Shown piece after piece: positions 1-6,237 of a stretch of DNA of 18,002 nt. The notes under the pieces were generated by a model that did no database searches, had not been told where the DNA came from, and saw only the letters and a list, made by a program, of their open reading frames with translations. Source of the DNA: Candidatus Acetothermia bacterium (GTDB lineage: Bacteria; Bipolaricaulota; Bipolaricaulia; RBG-16-55-9; DRXL01); the NCBI GenBank assembly GCA_028275205.1, contig JAPWVB010000012.1:1-18002 (forward strand), written 5' to 3'. The position numbers and the translations under genes are program-made. Position 1 is the stretch's first letter; every line of letters begins with the position of its first letter.

Positions 1-132
1 GACAATCCTGATCCCGAATGTGACTTAGATTACGTTCCCAACAAAGCTCGTCCAGCTAAAGTCGAGATCGCGCTCTCCAATTCGTTTGGGTTTGGCGGGC
101 ACAATTCGGCGATTGTGCTCAGAAAGATTTGA
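1..132 (+). CDS. fabF: 3-oxoacyl-ACP synthase II (FabF), C-terminal fragment
   Basis: Only the last 43 codons and the TGA stop are in the window; the gene is cut by the left edge. The reading frame is open from base 1 and ends in a segment with the terminal pattern of beta-ketoacyl-ACP synthases of the FabF type: an SNSFGFGGHN motif followed by SAIVLRK. The His in FGGHN corresponds to the second active-site histidine of the Cys-His-His triad of the family. The enzyme elongates fatty acids in the cytoplasm by condensing malonyl-ACP with acyl-ACP. The upstream Cys and first His lie outside the window, so activity cannot be judged. FabB, or a polyketide-type ketosynthase, is a less likely alternative. 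Confidence 0.85.
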   Translation, partial: DNPDPECDLDYVPNKARPAKVEIALSNSFGFGGHNSAIVLRKI

Positions 133-158
133 GTCTCCCTGCTGGTATCGGTTATAAT
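129..158 (+). promoter_or_regulatory. Probable leaderless promoter for the M42 peptidase gene
   Basis: TTGAGT (129-134) and a perfect TATAAT (153-158) are 18 bases apart. Only 7 bases separate the -10 box from the ATG at 166, so transcription would start at or within a base or two of the start codon. No Shine-Dalgarno sequence lies in front of that ATG, which fits a leaderless mRNA. The -35 box overlaps the fabF stop codon. Inference from sequence only. Confidence 0.6.
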
Positions 159-165
159 CCCCACT

Positions 166-1233
166 ATGGCTAAAAACTCTTCTCGCAGCATTCAGCTACT
201 GGAGCAGCTCTCCACGGCCTTTGGCGTCTCCGGCTTTGAGGACGATGTCCGCGACGTGATCGCTCAACTTGTTCGGCCCCTCGTCGATGAGATGCGCGTC
301 GATCCCCTGGGGAATCTCATCGTCACGCGCAAGGGCAAGTCAGATTTTACGCTGATGCTTGACGCGCACATGGACGAAGTCGGCTTAATTATTAGCTATA
401 TCGAAGAGAAGGGGTTTCTGCGCTTTGCGACCCTAGGCAGCTGGGATATAAGAATTCTCCCGGCTCAGGTCGTCAAGATCCGCACGCGCCAGGGGAAGCT
501 CATCACCGGGGTGATCGGGAGCGTCCCGCCTCATGTGCTCAAGCCCGAAGATCGCGACAAGCCCTTCAAGCTCGAAGATCTCTTCATTGACGTTGGGGCT
601 TCGTCGGCGGAGGAAGTCCAGAAGATGGGGATTCGCGTGGGCGACCCTGCCGTGCCGTATTATCCGTTTGAGCGGCTGAGCGAGGATCTTGTCGAGGGGA
701 AAGCGTTTGACGACCGGGCCGGCTGTGCTGTCCTCATCCGCACGCTGCAAGAGCTTCAGAAAGAAGATCTCAATCTGACGCTCGTGGGGAATTTTGCGAT
801 TGGGGAGGAGACGGGGCTGCGCGGCGCGCGCGCCGCTGCTTACAGCATCAATCCCAATGTTGCGCTCGCTCTCGAGGGGACAATCGGGGCAGACGTCCCT
901 GGCGTCCCTCCCGCGCGCCAGCCCACCGCCTTGGGCAAGGGCCCGGCGATCACCATCGCTGATAACTCTCTTGTGGTCAGTCGTCGCGTTGTGGAGGCGC
1001 TAGAGAAGATCGCGGAGAAGCTCAAGATCGCGTATCAGTATAAGCTGCCCATCTATGGGGGCACCGATGCCGGGGCGATCCACACGGCGCGCGGGGGAAT
1101 CATGGCTGGCGTGCTCTCGGTGCCCTGCCGCTATATTCATTCGCAGTTTAGTCTGTTGAGATTAGACGACTTCGAGAACACGGTCAAGCTGACGGTGGGC
1201 TTTGTGCGGGAGTGCCGCGAGATATTAAGCTAA
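166..1233 (+). CDS. M42 family metallopeptidase (glutamyl/deblocking aminopeptidase type)
   Basis: A 355-residue cytosolic aminopeptidase of peptidase family M42, the usual family length. These enzymes form large tetrahedral (TET-like) assemblies that trim peptides from the N-terminus with two metal ions. The expected metal-site signatures are present in order: LDAHMDEVG (His68, Asp70), AFDDRAG (Asp182), GEETG (Glu214/215), an ALEGT segment with Glu237 where many members have Asp, and YIHS with His325 near the end. Family members are often misnamed endoglucanase; no glycosidase features are visible. The start at 166 gives the usual N-terminus and has a TATAAT 7 bases upstream and no ribosome-binding site, so it is probably leaderless. 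Its TAA overlaps by 4 bases, tail to tail, the stop of sufS on the other strand. Confidence 0.94.
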   Translation: MAKNSSRSIQLLEQLSTAFGVSGFEDDVRDVIAQLVRPLVDEMRVDPLGNLIVTRKGKSDFTLMLDAHMDEVGLIISYIEEKGFLRFATLGSWDIRILPAQVVKIRTRQGKLITGVIGSVPPHVLKPEDRDKPFKLEDLFIDVGASSAEEVQKMGIRVGDPAVPYYPFERLSEDLVEGKAFDDRAGCAVLIRTLQELQKEDLNLTLVGNFAIGEETGLRGARAAAYSINPNVALALEGTIGADVPGVPPARQPTALGKGPAITIADNSLVVSRRVVEALEKIAEKLKIAYQYKLPIYGGTDAGAIHTARGGIMAGVLSVPCRYIHSQFSLLRLDDFENTVKLTVGFVRECREILS

Positions 1234-2480
1234 GCGAAGAGCTTACGCACCGTCTTGAGCGCGTCCACGAGCGCGTCCACGTCATCTTCGGAGTTATAGA
1301 TGTAAAAGCTCGCGCGCGCGGTGTTCTCCATCCCAAGTCTTCTCATGAGTGGCTGCGCGCAATGATGCCCGCTGCGCACCGCGATCCCCGCCTCGTCCAA
1401 GATCCCCGCCACATCATGAGGATGCACGCCCTTCAGATTGAACGAGATCACCGCAAGACGGTCGTGAGTATCTTTGGGCCCGTAGATCTCTAAGTCGTCA
1501 ATCTGAGAGAGCTTCTCCAGCGCATACGCTAAGAGCTTTTGCTCGTGAGCGTAGACGTTCTCGACGCCCAACGCCAAAAGATAGTCAATCGCTGCCCCAA
1601 GCCCGATCCCCCCAGCGATATTGGGCGTGCCTGCCTCGAACTTCCACGGTAGCTCGTTGAACGTCACGCTCTCTGTCGTCACTGTGGAGATCATATCTCC
1701 GCCGTGCAAGAACGGGTGCATTGCCTCTAGGAGCTCCCTGCGCCCATAGAGAAAGCCGACCCCTGTGGGGCCGAGCATCTTGTGCCCGGAGACGGCGAGA
1801 AAGTCGCACCCCAACGCTTGGACATCTATGGGGATGTGGGGGGCGGCTTGCGCCGCGTCCACAACCGTGATCGCTCCTACTCTTTGGGCTTCGGCAATGA
1901 TCTCTCTCACAGGGTTAATCGTCCCCAAGACATTGCTCGCGTAGATCATCCCCACGAGCTTGGTGCGTCGCGTTATGAGCTTGGGGAGATCATCGAGCTT
2001 GAGGCGCCCCTGGTCGGTCACGTCCAAAAACTTTAGCTCGATCTTTTTGAGTTCTCTGAGCATCTGCCAGGGTACTAAATTCGAGTGATGCTCCATGATC
2101 GTCACTAGAACTTCATCGCCCGGCTGGAGATTGTGCAATCCCCACGCGTACGCCACTAAGTTTATGGCTTCGGTGGCGTTGCGGGTAAAGATGATCTCGC
2201 GCCACGAGCGCGCGTTGACGAACTTCGCGGCTTTCTTATGAGCGCCTTCGTAGGCGACCGACGCTTCGTGGGAGAGCGTGTGTACCGCACGGTGGACGTT
2301 GGCATTGTAGCGCTGATAGTACTCAATGATCGCATTGATGACGGCTTGAGGGCGCTGCGTGGTCGCGGCGTTATCGAGATAAATTAAGGGTTTCCCATGG
2401 ACGGTGCGCTGGAAGATCGGAAAATCGTGGCGAAGCACGTGCGGATCAAGAGCCTTACAGGCATCGGGTTGAGCGGCCAT
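1230..2480 (-). CDS. sufS: SufS cysteine desulfurase (group II, PLP-dependent)
   Basis: A 416-residue aminotransferase class V enzyme that removes sulfur from cysteine, leaving alanine and an enzyme persulfide for Fe-S cluster assembly. PLP lysine K234 sits in SGHKMLGPTG. The persulfide cysteine C374 lies in a short RSGHHCAQPLM loop, typical of group II (SufS/CsdA), not the longer loop of IscS/NifS. DNAATTQ near residue 36 and ATEAINL near 102 are also family motifs. The GAGGGG ribosome-binding sequence sits 6 bases before the ATG. It is the last gene of the suf operon, 12 bases after the Rieske gene, and follows sufU, the usual sulfur acceptor of this desulfurase. No intrinsic terminator fits between it and the convergent M42 gene because the two stops overlap. 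Confidence 0.97.
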   Translation of the reverse strand: MAAQPDACKALDPHVLRHDFPIFQRTVHGKPLIYLDNAATTQRPQAVINAIIEYYQRYNANVHRAVHTLSHEASVAYEGAHKKAAKFVNARSWREIIFTRNATEAINLVAYAWGLHNLQPGDEVLVTIMEHHSNLVPWQMLRELKKIELKFLDVTDQGRLKLDDLPKLITRRTKLVGMIYASNVLGTINPVREIIAEAQRVGAITVVDAAQAAPHIPIDVQALGCDFLAVSGHKMLGPTGVGFLYGRRELLEAMHPFLHGGDMISTVTTESVTFNELPWKFEAGTPNIAGGIGLGAAIDYLLALGVENVYAHEQKLLAYALEKLSQIDDLEIYGPKDTHDRLAVISFNLKGVHPHDVAGILDEAGIAVRSGHHCAQPLMRRLGMENTARASFYIYNSEDDVDALVDALKTVRKLFA

Positions 2481-2492
2481 GTTGTTCCCCTC

Positions 2493-2804
2493 TTACTCCC
2501 AAATTATAAAGAGGTCATCACCTTCGAGGCGCACGGGATATGTCTTGACGCCGATGTACGCTGGCATTCGCACGACGGCACCTGTGCGCACGTCAAACTG
2601 CGCCCCATGCCGAGGACACTCGATAATGTACCCCTTGAGGGTCCCTCCTGTCAAGATACCCCCGTCATGAGTGCATACATCTTGGAGCGCATAAAACTCC
2701 CCATCAATGTTGAAGAGCGCGATGCGCTCCCCCTCGACTGCAACGCTCTTGTACTGACCAGGGGCGAGCTCATGGACGGTCGCGATCTTGATCCTCTTGT
2801 TCAT
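2493..2804 (-). CDS. Rieske [2Fe-2S] ferredoxin of the suf operon
   Basis: A 103-residue soluble Rieske protein, similar to the small ferredoxin subunits of non-heme iron oxygenases. The cluster ligands are C44-T-H46 and C63-P-R-H66, spaced C-X-H-X16-C-X2-H, in a standard Rieske fold with no membrane anchor. A longer reading starting at 2834 is possible, but the ATG at 2804 has a GGGAGA sequence at good distance and gives the usual N-terminus. The first 35 bases overlap the 3' end of sufU in another frame. Genes of this kind occur in SUF operons of several bacterial phyla; whether the protein supplies electrons for cluster assembly or is a target is not settled here. No oxygenase gene is nearby. 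Confidence 0.92.
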   Translation of the reverse strand: MNKRIKIATVHELAPGQYKSVAVEGERIALFNIDGEFYALQDVCTHDGGILTGGTLKGYIIECPRHGAQFDVRTGAVVRMPAYIGVKTYPVRLEGDDLFIIWE

Positions 2805-3192
2805 CTTCTTCTCCCGGCCACCCCTTGACCCCATAGATCCCGGCCTTGACCACTTTCAGAGCTAAGAGCGCGCACTTGAGCCGCATGGCGCTCAGCTCAA
2901 TCCCCAGAAGATCGAGCATCTTCTGCTTGTCGAATTGCTTCACCTCATCGAGCGTCTTGCCCTTAATCTCCTCGGTGAGAAGAGACGCCGCTGCTTGGGA
3001 GATCGCGCAGCCCTTGCCGCTGAAGCGCACATCTGCGATTCTATTATTTTCAATCTTTAGCTCGATGCGGATCTGATCCCCACAGCTGGGATTGCCCTCT
3101 TCATGGACGATGTCGGGGTTCTCGAGATGTCCAAAGTTCTGGGGATTCTTATAGTGCTCGATGATAAAATCTAGGTCTGCTGAGACGACCAT
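2770..3192 (-). CDS. sufU: SufU Fe-S assembly / sulfurtransferase protein
   Basis: A 140-residue member of the IscU/NifU-N superfamily of the SufU subtype. The three cysteines are C37 (NPSCGD, with Asp39), C62 (GKGCAIS) and C107 (RLKCALL). The extra stretch between C62 and C107 is the SufU-specific insertion relative to IscU. In Firmicutes-type systems SufU binds zinc and takes the persulfide from SufS to pass it to SufBCD. The start overlaps the end of sufD by 22 bases, and the end overlaps the Rieske gene by 35 bases. After the fold ends, near residue 123, there is a very acidic tail (EEDEQEDQD) produced by the region overlapping the next gene, which is not typical of SufU. Confidence 0.95.
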   Translation of the reverse strand: MVVSADLDFIIEHYKNPQNFGHLENPDIVHEEGNPSCGDQIRIELKIENNRIADVRFSGKGCAISQAAASLLTEEIKGKTLDEVKQFDKQKMLDLLGIELSAMRLKCALLALKVVKAGIYGVKGWPGEEDEQEDQDRDRP

Positions 3193-4472
3193 GGCTGCTC
3201 ATCCCATTTTTGTTCGACGAAGGCGTGGAAGCGCTCGCGTACCCCAGCGATAGGGATCTGTTCGAGCGTTGGCGTCAAGAACCCCTCGACGATGGTGCGC
3301 TTGGCCTGCTCGCGATCGAAGCCACGGCTCTGCAGATAGAAGATCTGCTCTTCGTCAATGGGCCCGATAGAAGCGCCGTGCGTCGCGCGCACGTCGTTGG
3401 CTTCGATCTCTAATCCGGGGATTGCGTCGCAGTGCGCCCCGTCGTTGAGCAGCAGCCCTTGAGCGAGCTGATACGAATTCGACTGCTGCGCCTCGCGCTC
3501 TACTCTGATAAATCCGTACATCACCGCGCGGGCTTGGTCTTTCATGACGCCCTTCATATGGATTTCGCCCTTGACGTGCGGCGCCATATTTCGTAGAGCA
3601 CTGGTCAGATCAAAATGCTGCGCGTGACATCCGAAGAGCACCTGAATATCTTCCATCTCCGCACCAGGGCCTACTAGTCTACTCTCTACTGCGCTCATAG
3701 TCAAGCGTCCGCCCAGCCACCCTATCGTCCACTGGAGCTTGGCGTCACGCCCCACCTGGGCGCGGCGCCGCACAAAACTGAACGTCCCTTCGTTCCAATT
3801 CTGTAAAGCCCCAAATTGCAGCTGCGCCCCATCGCCCACGTAGACCTCTGAGATCGCCGCGTGCAGGTGAGAGCCGACGGCTTGGGGGTGCTTCGCATAC
3901 GCTTCTTCTATGAGCGTCACGTGGCTGTGCGGCTCCACTACAACGACCTGATGGGCCAGAGCTGCCACACGAGGCTCATCGAGCAAATACACCAATCTCA
4001 ATGGCTCTTCGAGCACAGTCTCTTTGGGAATATAGATGAAAATCCCGTTGTGCGCGAGCGCCCCAACAAGGGCAGCCATCTTGTCCTCACGAGGCGAGAC
4101 TGCCCGAAAGAGATATCTCTGCACGAGATCGGGGTGCTCACGCACGGCCGTTGCCAGATCGCGGAAGAGAATCCCCTTGGCGCGCAAGGGCTCAGGGACC
4201 TGGGTCACGAGAACTTCTCCATCGATTTGAATGTGGACAGCTTCGCGCGTGCTGGCAAAGTCGCTGGCCTTGGCCCCGGTGGGGCTGCGGGGTACCAGAG
4301 AGAACTCACTCAGCTCAAGCCCGCGGATCTTCGTATAGCGCGACTCAGGCAGAGGGAGCTTCTGAAAAGACTCCAACGCTTCCAGGCGCTTCTGCGCGAG
4401 CCACGAGGGCTCACGGCGCTGTCCCGCTTGCTCCACGATATCTTCTGGCGAAAGAGATTGTAGTGTTCTCAT
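3171..4472 (-). CDS. sufD: SufD, SufBCD scaffold subunit
   Basis: A 433-residue protein from the ATG at 4472, typical for SufD, which pairs with SufB and the ATPase SufC in the cluster-building scaffold. The C-terminal half holds the conserved beta-helix and family signature: THGASIGPIDEEQIFYL, then SRG and a RTIVEGFL-like helix that contacts SufC. The frame is open back to 4520, but the added residues (MPNPPPPPW...) come from a GC-rich hairpin repeat and look noncoding, so the shorter start is chosen. No good ribosome-binding site lies directly before it; the GGGGGG of the hairpin is about 12 bases away. It is separated from sufB by cysK and cysE, which is unusual, and from cysE by 114 bases containing a terminator-like hairpin. 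Confidence 0.93.
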   Translation of the reverse strand: MRTLQSLSPEDIVEQAGQRREPSWLAQKRLEALESFQKLPLPESRYTKIRGLELSEFSLVPRSPTGAKASDFASTREAVHIQIDGEVLVTQVPEPLRAKGILFRDLATAVREHPDLVQRYLFRAVSPREDKMAALVGALAHNGIFIYIPKETVLEEPLRLVYLLDEPRVAALAHQVVVVEPHSHVTLIEEAYAKHPQAVGSHLHAAISEVYVGDGAQLQFGALQNWNEGTFSFVRRRAQVGRDAKLQWTIGWLGGRLTMSAVESRLVGPGAEMEDIQVLFGCHAQHFDLTSALRNMAPHVKGEIHMKGVMKDQARAVMYGFIRVEREAQQSNSYQLAQGLLLNDGAHCDAIPGLEIEANDVRATHGASIGPIDEEQIFYLQSRGFDREQAKRTIVEGFLTPTLEQIPIAGVRERFHAFVEQKWDEQPWSSQQT

Positions 4473-4478
4473 AGCTTT

Positions 4479-4513
4479 AAAAGACCCCCCTCTCCAGGGC
4501 GGAGGAGGGGGGT
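4479..4513 (-). terminator. Terminator- or attenuator-like hairpin between cysE and sufD
   Basis: In minus-strand RNA, an arm from 4513-4501 (ACCCCCCTCCTCC) pairs with 4495-4484 (GGAGAGGGGGGT) across a 5-base loop with one bulge, and is followed directly by CTTTT (4483-4479). This looks like a weak rho-independent terminator only 6 bases before the sufD ATG. A further upstream segment, 4540-4525 (GACCCCTCTCC and following), can pair with the same 3' arm instead. It could act as a partial terminator, an attenuator, or simply be a repeat that stabilises RNA. The T run is short, so efficient termination is doubtful. Confidence 0.5.
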
Positions 4514-4586
4514 TGGGCATTTAAGGAGGGGAGAGGGGTCGGTGTTATTTTACCAACAACGCTCGGCATTGTCAATCTCATCATTG

Positions 4587-5300
4587 CTAGATCCCTTTCC
4601 CGCTGTCGAAGAGTTCCACGGTTTCTGCATCCTTTTGGCCATTAGAGGCGATGGAAGTGAGAGACTGCTCCAGAGCTCGCAGCTTACTCTCTAAGATCTC
4701 TTGTCGGATCAAGATCGCTTTGATCGCTTCAGCTACTGGGTCAGGAAGCTTGCCATGCTCCAGGGTTGAAGTTGGAGCTGGGCGCTTCTCTTCTGTGATG
4801 ACCCTACCGGGGACGCCTACCACGGTGGCCCCGGGAGGAACAGATTTGATCACTACAGAACCGGCGCCGACCAAGGCTCCCCGACCTACAGTAATCGGGC
4901 CAAGCAGGATCGCTCCTGCGCCGATCACCACCTGGTCCTCGATCGTGGGGTGGCGTTTCTTCTTCTCTAAAGTTGTCCCGCCTAAGACGACCCCTTGATA
5001 CATCAGAACGTCATTGCCGATCTCGGCTGTCTCCCCGATGACAACCCCCATGCCGTGATCAATGAAGAACCGCCGGCCGATCTTCGCCCCAGGATGAATC
5101 TCGATCCCTGTCAAGGCCCTGTTGATATGCGAGAGCAGCCTGCCCAAGAAAAACAGCCGATGTCGCCACAAGAAATGGGCTATCCGGTGCAGCCAGATCG
5201 CATGCAGTCCCGGATAGCAAAAGAGCACTTCTACCAGGCTCCGGGCAGCTGGATCCTTCGCAAACACGGTCTGAATATCTTCCTTCAGAGTTTTGAACAT
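4587..5300 (-). CDS. cysE: Serine O-acetyltransferase CysE
   Basis: A 237-residue hexapeptide-repeat acyltransferase making O-acetylserine from serine and acetyl-CoA. After a helical N-terminal domain (1-60) comes the left-handed beta-helix: IHPGAKIG, then the catalytic DH pair at 81-82 (DHGMGVVIGETAEIG), LGGTT, and RHPTI with His117. Residues 170-237 form a long tail ending in Gly-Ile. In known cysteine synthase complexes the C-terminal Ile of CysE inserts into the CysK active site, so the pair probably forms that complex. ATGs exist at 5327, 5309 (an ATGA overlap with the cysK stop) and 5300. The last is preferred because it gives the family's usual MFKTLKEDI start and has AGAAGG about 9 bases upstream. 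It sits directly after cysK and before sufD. Confidence 0.95.
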   Translation of the reverse strand: MFKTLKEDIQTVFAKDPAARSLVEVLFCYPGLHAIWLHRIAHFLWRHRLFFLGRLLSHINRALTGIEIHPGAKIGRRFFIDHGMGVVIGETAEIGNDVLMYQGVVLGGTTLEKKKRHPTIEDQVVIGAGAILLGPITVGRGALVGAGSVVIKSVPPGATVVGVPGRVITEEKRPAPTSTLEHGKLPDPVAEAIKAILIRQEILESKLRALEQSLTSIASNGQKDAETVELFDSGKGI

Positions 5301-5305
5301 TCTCG

Positions 5306-6235
5306 TCATCCTTCTGGGAAGAGCCACGTGCTCACATACCGTTCGCCGGAATCGGGCAAGACGACGACGATCAATTTGCCCTTATTCTCGGGTCTTTTGC
5401 CGACTTCTAGAGCCGCCCAAGCCGCTGCCCCTGACGATATCCCGACCAATATCCCCTCTTCTCGTGCGAGCCTCCTCGCCATCGCCCCCGCATCTTCGTT
5501 AGTCACCTGGATGACCTCGTCGATGAGATCCGTCCTCAACACCTCCGGCACGAACCCCGCCCCAATCCCTTGAATCTTATGGGGGCCAGGCTTGCCCCCG
5601 GAGAGCACTGGGGAATCTTTGGGCTCCACCGCAACCGCGCGAAAACTCGGCTTCCTCGGCTTGATGACCTCGGCTACGCCGGTGATCGTCCCACCAGTTC
5701 CAACCCCAGCTACTAAGATATCTACTCTCCCATCGGTGTCCCGCCAGATCTCTTCCGCTGTGGTCTCACGATGGATCTTAGGGTTGGCTGGGTTCTTGAA
5801 CTGCTGTGGCATAAACGCCTTAGGGAAGGCTTTCATCAATTCCTCAGCCTTCCTCACCGCCCCTGCCATCCCTTCCGCTCCTGGGGTCAGAACCAACTCC
5901 GCCCCAAACATCCTCAAGAGCTTGCGACGCTCCATACTCATAGTATCCGGCATAGTGAGGATTAACCGATATCCCTTCGTGGCACACACGAAAGCTAAGG
6001 CGATGCCCGTATTGCCACTGGTCGGCTCAATGATGACCGTATCTTTGGTGATCAATCCTCTGCGCTCTCCATCCTCGATCATGCTGACCCCGATACGATC
6101 CTTGACGCTACTCAACGGATTAAACGACTCCAATTTGGCCACTATCTCAGCATGAACGCCTTGTGTCACTCGGTTGAGCCTCACCAATGGCGTGTTGCCA
6201 ACTAATTCTGTGATGCTCTTGGCGATCCGCGCCAT
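5306..6235 (-). CDS. cysK: Cysteine synthase A (O-acetylserine sulfhydrylase) CysK
   Basis: A 309-residue fold-type II PLP enzyme that combines O-acetylserine with sulfide to give cysteine. The PLP lysine is K45 in SSVKDR. The substrate loop TSGNTG is at 72-77, the phosphate-binding GTGGT at 179-183, and SSGAA near 267 holds the pyridine-contact serine. It ends without CBS or other extra domains. The ATG at 6235 has GGTGGGG close upstream; a GTG at 6241 overlapping the sufB stop (GTGA) is an alternative. Sequence around the active site is CysK-like, unlike the beta-synthase encoded at 10801-11763, so the two PLP paralogues appear to have different jobs. Lying between sufB and cysE, it would supply cysteine to SufS in the same operon. 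Confidence 0.95.
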   Translation of the reverse strand: MARIAKSITELVGNTPLVRLNRVTQGVHAEIVAKLESFNPLSSVKDRIGVSMIEDGERRGLITKDTVIIEPTSGNTGIALAFVCATKGYRLILTMPDTMSMERRKLLRMFGAELVLTPGAEGMAGAVRKAEELMKAFPKAFMPQQFKNPANPKIHRETTAEEIWRDTDGRVDILVAGVGTGGTITGVAEVIKPRKPSFRAVAVEPKDSPVLSGGKPGPHKIQGIGAGFVPEVLRTDLIDEVIQVTNEDAGAMARRLAREEGILVGISSGAAAWAALEVGKRPENKGKLIVVVLPDSGERYVSTWLFPEG

Positions 6236-6237
6236 CT

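Noticed and set aside
4473..4520. Longer sufD start at 4520 giving a proline-rich N-terminus
   Set aside because: The added codons read through a GC-rich hairpin repeat, give low-complexity residues not seen in SufD, and the ATG at 4472 matches the family length.
5301..5327. Upstream cysE starts at 5327 and 5309
   Set aside because: 5309 would give an ATGA overlap, but its AGAAGG has no spacer; 5300 has proper spacing and the usual family N-terminus. Not fully excluded.
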